NCBI GenBank assembly: GCA_039198835.1
Contig: JBCCTH010000021.1
Coordinates: 1 to 21,286 of the forward strand
DNA length: 21,286 bases
From: Shimia_B sp039198835
Lineage (GTDB): Bacteria; Pseudomonadota; Alphaproteobacteria; Rhodobacterales; Rhodobacteraceae
Reading direction: 5' to 3'
Shown here: one piece after another, positions 8,901 to 14,974 of the stretch
Position numbering within the stretch: the first letter of the stretch is position 1
Layout: every line of letters starts with the position of its first letter
Notes under the pieces: model-generated
Databases searched by the model: none
What the model saw: the letters and a program-made list of their open reading frames with translations, nothing else
Told to the model about the DNA's origin: nothing
Program-made: the position numbers and the translations under genes

Positions 8901-11003
8901 CAAGATCGCGATATTCTTGAGGGCCATCGGCCCCGTGGCGCTCAGCCCGGCGGCGCTCATCAGGGCAAGGCCCAGGGTAAACGGCACAAGCCCGCCATGG
9001 GCAGGAAAATCAGCGGGCAACGCGCCTTTCATAGAAGCGCGCCCACCGCTGACATGGGCGCCCGGCAGCCCTTGAAGCCAGCGTGATGCTGCACCCCGCA
9101 CAGAAGGGGCTTCGGCCAGATCAAACCAAAAGAGCGCGCGCCGCCAAACCCGCGCGGAGAGCTTGACCGGTGCCGCTTGAGGCAAGAGGCGATCCCAATG
9201 AAAATCACTGCCTTTGATCGCGTGGGCGAGCACCGCCGAGAGAAGATCGATCGTTGTCTGGCCGCTCCCGCGCTCCAGAACGCGGCATCCCAGGGCTTCG
9301 AAGGCCGCGCGCGGCGCGGGCCAGGATGCAGGCCAATCCAGGGGCCATGCATTGCCTTCGGCGATATCAAGAGGCGCGCGGCGTGGCCGCTTGCGCGGAC
9401 GCGCCACCAGAACGCTTTGATCTGGCGTCGAAAGGGGCAGATCGCCGCCTGGAAGGCCCGCTTGCGCTTCTTGGCGCGCGATGGAGCGCAAGAGCGCTTG
9501 CGCCTCTTCGCGCGATGCCGCGAGCCCGCCGGCGCGGATATCCCCCAGCGTTGCGCGCGTCATGAGCGTCACGCTCAGCGCGTCATAGGTCGCCGTGCCG
9601 GTCTCAAGCATTTCAGCGAGCGCTTGGGCTTTCGCGCGCAGCTCGGCCTCGGTCGTGGCACCGATCACGATCGGCCAGGCCGGCGGCGGATCGCGGTGCT
9701 CAGTGGTCGCCTGACGGCGCGCGGGGCCAAGGATCACATGGGCGTTTGTGCCCCCAAACCCGAAAGAGCTCACACCGGCGACCGCACCCGGCGCATCAGG
9801 CCAGCTTTGCGCCGCGCGCGCGATGGCAAGGGGCAAATCAGCCAGCGGGATCTCGGGGTTCGCCTCTGAGAAGTTGCATGTTTTGAAAATTTCACAGCGG
9901 TCCAGCATGAGCGCGGACTTGATCAGGCCCGCGATCCCCGCTGCCGCTTCGAGATGGCCGATATTGGTCTTGGCCGATCCGACATGGCAAAGCCCCCCTT
10001 CCCCGCCATCTTCGAGCACCTCGCCCAGCGCCATCAGCTCGATCGGATCGCCCAAGGGCGTGCCGGTGCCATGCGCCTCGACATGGGCGAGATCGCTGGC
10101 GCGCGCCCCGGCCCGCGCCAAGGCCTTTTTGATCACATCGCTCTGGCGCGGCCCGCTCGGCGCTGTCAGGCCGTTTGAGCGGCCGTCCTGATTGATCGCG
10201 CTGCCGCGCAGCTCCGCATAAATCTTATCCCCGGCCTTCCGGGCGGCCGCAGCACTGCGCAGGATCACGGCCCCTGCCCCTTCGCCGCGAACATAGCCGT
10301 TCGCGCCCGCGTCAAAGGTATGACAGCGGCCATCGGGCGAGAGCATCCGCGCCGCCGAAAACGCGACCATCAGATCGGGCGAAAGGATCAGATTGACGCC
10401 AGCCACGAGCGCCGTGTCGATCTCGCCGCGCGCAATCGCCTCAAGCGCCAGATGCGTGGCCACCAAGCTTGACGAACAGGCGGTATCGACAGCCAGGCTC
10501 GGCCCTTCGAGACCGAAACAATACGAAATCCGATTTGCGGCGATGGAAAGCGCATTGCCTGAACCCGCATAGGCATCAACCCCGGTGACACCCGCTGGTT
10601 GCAAGCGCAGATAATCGAGCGTGGATATCCCCACGAAAACACCGATCTCACGGCCCTTCAAACGATGGGGCGGCAGGCCCGCATCCTCGAAAGCCTCGGC
10701 TGCGATCTCAAGCAGCAGGCGCTGTTGGGGGTCCATGGCATGGGCTTCTTTTGGGGCGATCCCGAATGCCTCGGCGTCAAAGAGATCGACGTTGTCGATA
10801 AAACCGCCATGGCGGGCATAGCTTTTGCCCTTTTGGCCGGGCATGGGATCAAAGATGGTGCCATTATCCCAACGCTCGGGGCCGATCTCTGAAATCCCGC
10901 TGCGCCCATGGGCCAGCATATCGGCGAAAGCTGCCACCGATGCCGCCCCGGGGAAGCGACAGGCAAGGCCTGTGATCGCGACAGGGGCTGCGCGTTTCGT
11001 CAT
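5994..11003 (-). CDS. AT-less modular PKS: KS-(AT remnant)-degenerate DH-C-MT-KR-ACP
   Basis: 1669 residues, one PKS module. KS (1-430): Cys176 in DTACSSSL, His311 in EAHGTGT and His350 in NIGHLEAAAG, so complete. Residues ~440-508 look like a KS-AT linker, but no GHSxG AT core follows. Instead the post-AT linker (FHW...LLP...RALFWFD, ~598-628) appears after only ~90 residues. A DH-like region (~629-885) has its His-Gly-Pro motif shortened (AHGGLVPF, His669) and is probably inactive. A C-methyltransferase (~960-1190) carries LLEIGAGTGATT and ANVLHA. KR (~1270-1470) has GGTGGIG, LLSSAAA, Tyr1418 and Asn, but lacks LDD and the usual NWGP Trp. A Pro-rich hinge leads to an ACP with GLDSL (Ser1580) and an acidic C-terminal tail that may dock to the next protein. 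It needs an acyltransferase in trans and should add a methyl-branched, keto-reduced unit. GGGAG lies seven bases before the ATG, which overlaps the MenD-like stop (ATGA). Confidence 0.92.
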   Translation of the reverse strand: MTKRAAPVAITGLACRFPGAASVAAFADMLAHGRSGISEIGPERWDNGTIFDPMPGQKGKSYARHGGFIDNVDLFDAEAFGIAPKEAHAMDPQQRLLLEIAAEAFEDAGLPPHRLKGREIGVFVGISTLDYLRLQPAGVTGVDAYAGSGNALSIAANRISYCFGLEGPSLAVDTACSSSLVATHLALEAIARGEIDTALVAGVNLILSPDLMVAFSAARMLSPDGRCHTFDAGANGYVRGEGAGAVILRSAAAARKAGDKIYAELRGSAINQDGRSNGLTAPSGPRQSDVIKKALARAGARASDLAHVEAHGTGTPLGDPIELMALGEVLEDGGEGGLCHVGSAKTNIGHLEAAAGIAGLIKSALMLDRCEIFKTCNFSEANPEIPLADLPLAIARAAQSWPDAPGAVAGVSSFGFGGTNAHVILGPARRQATTEHRDPPPAWPIVIGATTEAELRAKAQALAEMLETGTATYDALSVTLMTRATLGDIRAGGLAASREEAQALLRSIARQEAQAGLPGGDLPLSTPDQSVLVARPRKRPRRAPLDIAEGNAWPLDWPASWPAPRAAFEALGCRVLERGSGQTTIDLLSAVLAHAIKGSDFHWDRLLPQAAPVKLSARVWRRALFWFDLAEAPSVRGAASRWLQGLPGAHVSGGRASMKGALPADFPAHGGLVPFTLGLALMSAAGLSATGPMALKNIAILRPLRASDDLALSAQVEGGAVRVADGAGQAWMTADIAKRHDWASRSADQGLAGPRRTSGPAAALAACLLESAKTQGREGLPTAAEGFTPGDPGAGPWGLSLSEGGLALMLGDAAIGALDGLQLFEDRIALVRPEWEDIGFLPPDDLAATLKGAFARLPREESAAQNSALARGLTQAAADFAERALTAAAKNGRDHRGLARLREIAGQGRATGRRAEDILERLREDHAAHADEIALLGRCGAGWEKLLSGEADSALQFLVDPTDEDLLLRVYRDGPASLRANALTAAALSALIDARGDEHPLTLLEIGAGTGATTAHLLPLLPAGSRYIASDLAAGLLSALAKRHGGQNALETRLIDITRPLAEQGIAPSSIDIVVAANVLHAIEDPARALAGLLESLAPGAQLILQELTCRAPWLDLVFGLTDGWWAAQRDDGPLLRREGWHALFEDAGFSPVADAATAPPEAPGSQSVFVAQSARDEPLLRDQTHHLSEDGPHLQKAETAARLLLPDDAGARALARTRASEARGAARAYVSISTGDAAAPPQRFPACADPQLRVEGRRIKAFRLRHGLASVAWPKGAQVLILGGTGGIGRALACALKSKAARRIILASRSAGDDALTELGSGDGPCMIEACRLDLEDKEAARATITALLAEGVTHIVHAAGNDGANAPFEAALALARGAKVGGTEAALAALESHPDAAFVLLSSAAATLGLPGAAAYAMANAEAEARVWEARAKGQAASFIALGPVRDAGMANTANAASWARFGIGLLAQDEAMRGVAAALDNARAFAPALIAEIDWRKARPFLAYGQDAPHLAPLLKSAAPAPVPTPPPPPSPDAPEAEISKAPTRQIVTQTLAAVLGIGEARRIDPDRGLNELGLDSLTAVELANRLSRQTGLSLAPTAAFDYPTVNALAAHIAAQAGDDGAGDAAETGVPEPYRQSAPGSARLSLDELHALSDEEAWEKLVLEGG
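5998..6006 (-). promoter_or_regulatory. Ribosome binding site before the PKS-NRPS gene, with three candidate ATGs
   Basis: GGAGGGAGG on the minus strand directly precedes ATGATGGCCATGG. Its first GGAGG is 4 bases from the ATG at 5997, 7 from that at 5994 and 13 from that at 5988; its second GAGG is 9 bases from the last. All three ATGs share the frame, so the N-terminus is uncertain by up to three residues. Confidence 0.7.
9209..9482 (-). other. Probable acyltransferase excision scar within the AT-less PKS
   Basis: This stretch encodes about residues 508-598 of the AT-less PKS. It is flanked by sequence that reads as a normal KS-AT linker on one side and as the conserved post-AT linker on the other, yet it contains no GHSxG nucleophile motif and no GQG entry motif. 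A cis-AT module would have roughly 300 residues here. I infer internal loss of the AT core from a cis-AT ancestor. The exact edges are approximate. Confidence 0.6.
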
Positions 11004-12727
11004 CCCGCCACTCCCAATAGACGGCGCGCGAGATCGCCAATCGCTTCTTCGAGCCCGGTATCGGGCAGCAAGGCATGAACGATGGTCATCTCATCAGGTG
11101 GCGCGTCGGCGAGCGCCTGGCGCAGCGCGCCCGCGTCACCCACCCGAGCATAGCCCAGCCCGAAGGCGCGCGCGATGGCGGCGACATCCATCTCAGTTTC
11201 GCGATGCAACACGCCGCGGACCGGCGGCTGCCCATTCCAGACGACCAGATCAAGAAGGCCGGGCCCTGCATTATCGATCAAGAAGATGACGCCGGAAGGC
11301 GGGTCTTCGAAGCGTTCGAGCGCTGGCAAATCATGCAAAAAGGCCTGATCACCGATGATGAGCATGCCCCGCTCGCCTTTGGCGCTCAGTGTTCCAAAGA
11401 AGGTCGAGAGGGTGCCGTCGATCCCGTTGAGGCCGCGATTGACATCGATATGCGCCGCGCTCGCGGCTCGCACCCAGAGATTACCCATGCGCACAGCGAG
11501 AGAGGAGGCGAAGAAATAACGATCAAAGCCTTGGGTTTGCAGAGCCTCGAAGACGGCTGTTGCCTCATTCCAACCCGCCGCCGCGTTGGCCTCAGGCGCG
11601 CGCGCCTGGGCAGCCGCGTTGAGGGCCAGCATCTGGCTTGACCATGCTGCATCGCCGGGGGCGAGAAGCTCTGCAAGTATGCCGAAGTCATCCGCCCCAA
11701 ACGCAGCCTCGGTGGCCCCGCAAGAGCCCTGGCCCGGCAGCCCCCGCATGCGCGCGCCGTCGAGCGCCAAGCGCCCCTCTCCCGCTGATCTCAACCAGGT
11801 CTCCACGTAAGGCGAGGTCATCTCCTTGCCGGCATGGAGCACGATCTGCGGCGCAAATCCGATCACGATGGGATGAAACACCAGGATATCGGCGAGATCC
11901 AAAGCCTCAGGCAGGGCGCGGCGCATGTCAGAGCCTGCATCGATCACGAGCGCATAGCCGGTCGCCTCTTTGAGGCGGGCTATGTCTGCGGCGCTTAGAT
12001 CGGGATGCGGCCCCACCGCGATCACGCCTCTGAGGCCCGCTTTCGCCCCGGCGCGCTCCGCCCAGGCCGCGATCTCGCCGCGCCGAGACGCCCGAGACGC
12101 CCGAGACGGACTAGGGGGCGCAGCAGGCCCCGCCGCCGCGCTGCTCTGCGCCAAAAGGCTGAGATCGGCGAGCGTATCATCAGGCTGGATCGAAGATGTC
12201 TCGCCGTTCAGGGGCACGTTGAGATGCACGGGCTGGTTGCGTTGCAGCCCGCGCACCAAAACCTCTTTCATCGCCGCGCGCGCCGCTTCAAAGGCGCTGA
12301 TCGTCGGCGCGGGTTCTGCAAGTTCGACTTGCGCCGCCGTCATCGAGGCGCTGAGCGGAAGATGCGGCAAGGTCTGTGGCGCGCCACTGGCGCGGGCGCT
12401 GTTGGGCCTGTCACAAGAGATCAGCACCAGCGGCACGCCGCTTACCCAGGCCTCGGAAATCGCCGGCAGCGTGTTCACGACCGCCGAGCCCGAAGTCGTC
12501 ACAACCGCCACGGCCCGCCCCGAGGCGCGCGCGAGCCCGAGCGCGAAAAAGGTCGCCGCGCGCTCATCGATCCGCAAAAACGCGCGAAACCGCGCATCGC
12601 CAAAAGCCTCGGCGCCGAGCGCCGCCGAGCGCCCCCCCGAACAGATCACAATCTCGCTGATCCCGGCATCGCTGAGACGATCGAGAATGTTGCGGCACCA
12701 AAGCCGGTTGAGGGCAAGCTGACCCAT
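11000..12727 (-). CDS. MenD-like thiamine-diphosphate-dependent C-C bond-forming enzyme
   Basis: 575 residues, close to the usual MenD length. The N-terminal Pyr domain follows MenD closely: CSGGRSAAL (Arg33), RIDERAATFFALGLA (Glu55, the position of the ThDP-activating Glu in E. coli MenD), VVTTSGSAVVN and ISCDRP, then GAPQTL. The C-terminal PP domain has the ThDP/Mg motif GDQAFLHD (Asp460) with IDN (Asn486). The cofactor machinery thus looks intact. MenD couples 2-oxoglutarate-derived succinyl-ThDP to isochorismate in menaquinone synthesis. No other men gene is present and the gene sits inside a PKS operon, so I infer a recruited paralogue performing a related acyl-anion addition, perhaps Stetter-type onto an enone or unsaturated thioester. 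The ATG at 12727 was preferred (MGQLALNRLW aligns with MenD starts; GAGGG eight bases upstream) over a TTG at 12754 inside the previous gene. A three-copy 9-bp repeat sits in a Ser/Arg/Ala linker near residues 207-215. Confidence 0.85.
   Translation of the reverse strand: MGQLALNRLWCRNILDRLSDAGISEIVICSGGRSAALGAEAFGDARFRAFLRIDERAATFFALGLARASGRAVAVVTTSGSAVVNTLPAISEAWVSGVPLVLISCDRPNSARASGAPQTLPHLPLSASMTAAQVELAEPAPTISAFEAARAAMKEVLVRGLQRNQPVHLNVPLNGETSSIQPDDTLADLSLLAQSSAAAGPAAPPSPSRASRASRRGEIAAWAERAGAKAGLRGVIAVGPHPDLSAADIARLKEATGYALVIDAGSDMRRALPEALDLADILVFHPIVIGFAPQIVLHAGKEMTSPYVETWLRSAGEGRLALDGARMRGLPGQGSCGATEAAFGADDFGILAELLAPGDAAWSSQMLALNAAAQARAPEANAAAGWNEATAVFEALQTQGFDRYFFASSLAVRMGNLWVRAASAAHIDVNRGLNGIDGTLSTFFGTLSAKGERGMLIIGDQAFLHDLPALERFEDPPSGVIFLIDNAGPGLLDLVVWNGQPPVRGVLHRETEMDVAAIARAFGLGYARVGDAGALRQALADAPPDEMTIVHALLPDTGLEEAIGDLARRLLGVAG
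11011..11015 (-). promoter_or_regulatory. Ribosome binding site for the AT-less PKS gene
   Basis: GGGAG on the minus strand sits seven bases before the ATG at 11003, inside the end of the MenD-like gene. The ATG overlaps that gene's stop as ATGA, so both re-initiation and fresh loading are possible. Confidence 0.65.
12082..12108. repeat. Three tandem copies of a 9-bp unit in the MenD-like gene
   Basis: The plus strand shows gccgagacg, cccgagacg and cccgagacg in succession; the first copy differs at one base. On the coding strand it adds a Ser-Arg-Ala/Arg triplet repeat to the linker between the Pyr and middle domains, keeping the frame. It is probably slipped-strand expansion in a tolerant linker. 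Confidence 0.85.
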
Positions 12728-12731
12728 CTCC

Positions 12732-14201
12732 CTAGCCCTCCCGCGCCGTCCCAAGACCGCTTGTGAGAGCGGGGAGTTGCGCCTTGAGGGCGGGAAACTC
12801 GACCGCCATCAAGGCGCGCAGCGCAAGGCCTTGCGCGTCCTGCGCGGCGATCTCGCGCCTGGCGAGAGCTTCCATCGGTGCGCCCGCGCGCGGCCCCGCG
12901 CGCCAGACCCCCGCCATGAGTGAAGGCAGCCGCGCGGCGATCTCGGCGGGTTTAACGGGCAGCACGCGGTCGCCAACACCCGCATCCGACAACAGCGTCT
13001 TGAGCCGCTCATCAAGCGAAACCCCAATCGCCGGAACCGCCGCCCCCGCTGCGAGAACGGCCGCATGGAAGCGGCTTGTCACCAGCAAGCGGGCGCGACG
13101 CAGAATATGCACCATCACATGCGGATCGGCCTCGCCCGAGACAAGCGTGCCCCGGTCTGTTGCGGCCACGCCGCGCTCCTGCAAGGCCTGATCGAGCTCT
13201 GCCACTGCCTGCGCATCGATGCGCTCCATCCCAAAGGACAACAGAAAGCTTCCCGTTGTCTCCACATGGGCAGACATCGCATCGGCCACCGCCGCGATAT
13301 AGGCGGCCATATCGGCGCGGCGCTCCAGGCTATCGGCATGAAAAAAGCCTGCCCCATAATGGAGCGGATCGGGCCCTGTCAGGCTGGCCGCGCGCGCGAG
13401 GTCGATATGCACCGGCCACCAAAACGGATTGATCGGGCATATGATTGTCAGATCACGCGCGGGATCGACGCCGAGATCTGCAAGGCAAGCGGCGGCTTCG
13501 TCAGCGCGGTTTGGCGCAAAAGACCAAGCTGTGTCAGCCCCCGTTTGCGCGTTGAGCCCGAGCCCGGCAAGCTGGTCGAGCGACCGCGCGTTTCGCGCCA
13601 GGATCGGGCTGTCGGCGAAAGAGGCGCAGGCAAAAGCCTCAAGCTCTGGCGTCATCTTGCCCGCCTCCGCGCCCACGGCGATGGCAAGTTTGCCGTGCGC
13701 GCGCGCCATGGCGACGGCGGCGAACATGATCGTGGAGAGCGTATCTGAGAAGGTGGACTTAAACATCGAGCCTTCGCAGGCCAGGACGATATCTGAGCCC
13801 GTAACCAGGCGTTCGAGCCCCAGCGGCACATATTCGACGATCTGCTCTTCGATGATCTCGCAGGCGCCGATCCGCGCCGGGAAGAGGCTCGGCGGCAAAA
13901 AAGGCGAAACCGTCACGAGGCGAAGCCTGGCGGGCACGGGGCCCAGCAAATGCGCGATCTGGGCGATAAGTTCGGCGACGCGCACATCCGCACCCAGATT
14001 GCCCGCCCCGTTATACCCCACGAGCAAAATCTCAAGCGGACGGGACCCGTCAAAAGCATCCACCGCGCCGGGCTCGGCCGCGCTCACGAGCGCCGCGCAA
14101 TGCTCTCTTATCGTGAGCTCGGGGTCAGGAGATGTGGCCACCTGCGCAAGCCAGAGTTCAGGCGCATTGCGAGGCGGAAGCTCGAATGCTTTGTCCTTCA
14201 T
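12732..14201 (-). CDS. Polysaccharide pyruvyl transferase family protein (PF04230-like)
   Basis: 489 residues. The glycine-rich GYNGAGNLGADVRVAE near residue 57 matches the family's N-terminal signature (typically GxxxxGNxGD). The C-terminal TSRFHAAVLAAGAAVPAIG (His379) followed by a Leu/Asp-rich helix matches the TxRxHAxxLA..gxPxIg signature. Characterised members (CsaB and the exopolysaccharide pyruvyltransferases) transfer enolpyruvate from PEP to form pyruvate ketals on sugars. I saw no signal peptide or membrane segment. The start chosen is the ATG at 14201 (MKDKAFELP): it forms an ATGA overlap with the thioesterase stop and has GGAGG seven bases upstream. A TTG at 14312 would overlap the thioesterase heavily. 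No glycosyltransferase or sugar gene is visible, so the acceptor here is unknown. The substrate could instead be a hydroxylated polyketide or peptide, or the fold may do another reaction. The family call is fairly sure; the function is open. Confidence 0.8.
   Translation of the reverse strand: MKDKAFELPPRNAPELWLAQVATSPDPELTIREHCAALVSAAEPGAVDAFDGSRPLEILLVGYNGAGNLGADVRVAELIAQIAHLLGPVPARLRLVTVSPFLPPSLFPARIGACEIIEEQIVEYVPLGLERLVTGSDIVLACEGSMFKSTFSDTLSTIMFAAVAMARAHGKLAIAVGAEAGKMTPELEAFACASFADSPILARNARSLDQLAGLGLNAQTGADTAWSFAPNRADEAAACLADLGVDPARDLTIICPINPFWWPVHIDLARAASLTGPDPLHYGAGFFHADSLERRADMAAYIAAVADAMSAHVETTGSFLLSFGMERIDAQAVAELDQALQERGVAATDRGTLVSGEADPHVMVHILRRARLLVTSRFHAAVLAAGAAVPAIGVSLDERLKTLLSDAGVGDRVLPVKPAEIAARLPSLMAGVWRAGPRAGAPMEALARREIAAQDAQGLALRALMAVEFPALKAQLPALTSGLGTAREG
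12736..12740 (-). promoter_or_regulatory. Ribosome binding site for the MenD-like gene
   Basis: GAGGG lies eight bases before the ATG at 12727 and overlaps the last codons of the pyruvyl-transferase-like gene, whose TAG stop is between them. It favours 12727 as the start over the TTG at 12754. A second purine run (GGGAG) touches the ATG and is too close to serve. Confidence 0.65.
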
Positions 14202-14974
14202 CGCGCATCCTCCAATATCTGCTCCAGAAGGGCCGCGGGCGCATCGTTGAGGTAGAAGTGACCGCCCGCAAACAGGCGCGTTGAAAAGCGGCTCTTGGTG
14301 TAAAACGCCCAATCCGAAAGCGCGCCGGGCGGCAAGGCGGCATCGCTCTCGCCGCCATAGGCCGCAATGGGCGCGGCAAGGGGCAAAGCCGGGGCGATAT
14401 AGCGATCATTGGCAAGCAGGTCGGCACGAAAGATCGGCAAAAGGAAGGCCATCATATCCTCGGAGGCCAAAACCTCGCGCGGGGTGCCGCCCAGATCAGC
14501 AAGCCTGCGCATGAGCGCGCCATCGCTCAAATCAGAAAGCGGCGCGCGGGGCGCGGATTGCGGGGCGCGGCGCGCTGAAACGGCCAAAAGGCGCGCGGGC
14601 GCAAGCCCCGCTGCCTCACTGCGGCGCGCAATCTCAAGCGCCAGAGCCGCGCCCATCGAATGCCCAAAGAGGATGTGCGGTGCCTCTAGAAGCGGGCGCA
14701 TCTGCTCAAAAAGCGCGTCTGCCATGCGCGCCACATCCTCCAGCGGTCGCTCGCGCCCGCGCCGCCCGCGCCCGGGAAGCTCCACCGGCCAAAGCGCGAT
14801 ATCTCCGGGTAAGAAGGCATCCCATCCGCGATAGGCCATGGCGCTGCCCCCCGCGCAATGAAAACAGATCAGATGCAAGCGCGGTGCGGCCAGGGGCCTT
14901 GCATAGGCATACCAATCGCCCATCGCTGGCGGCGTTTCAGGTTTGAGATCAGAGGGTTGCACAGAATACGTCAT
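14198..14974 (-). CDS. Type II thioesterase (GrsT/SrfAD-like alpha/beta hydrolase)
   Basis: 258 residues, the usual size of external editing thioesterases of PKS/NRPS systems. The catalytic triad is readable: Ser106 in GHSMGA, Asp211 in GGESDAALP and His239 in AGGHFYL. The N-terminal HLICFHCAGGSAMAYRGW is the characteristic early strand and oxyanion region of this family. Family knowledge: these enzymes act in the cytoplasm and remove misprimed or stalled acyl groups from carrier-protein arms, and occasionally release product. With several carrier domains in this operon, housekeeping of those arms is the likely role. Translation is coupled: the start ATG at 14974 overlaps the upstream stop (ATGA), and its own stop overlaps the next start in the same way. 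Confidence 0.93.
   Translation of the reverse strand: MTYSVQPSDLKPETPPAMGDWYAYARPLAAPRLHLICFHCAGGSAMAYRGWDAFLPGDIALWPVELPGRGRRGRERPLEDVARMADALFEQMRPLLEAPHILFGHSMGAALALEIARRSEAAGLAPARLLAVSARRAPQSAPRAPLSDLSDGALMRRLADLGGTPREVLASEDMMAFLLPIFRADLLANDRYIAPALPLAAPIAAYGGESDAALPPGALSDWAFYTKSRFSTRLFAGGHFYLNDAPAALLEQILEDAR
14209..14213 (-). promoter_or_regulatory. Ribosome binding site for the pyruvyl-transferase-like gene
   Basis: GGAGG on the minus strand lies seven bases before the ATG at 14201, inside the 3' end of the thioesterase gene. It supports this start over the upstream TTG at 14312. Confidence 0.75.

Noticed and set aside
11000..12727. True menaquinone-pathway menD
   Set aside because: No other men genes are present and it is coupled on both sides to secondary-metabolite genes, so I call it MenD-like and give no gene symbol.
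12732..14201. Exopolysaccharide locus
   Set aside because: Only one pyruvyl-transferase-like gene is present; there are no glycosyltransferase, flippase or nucleotide-sugar genes in the window.
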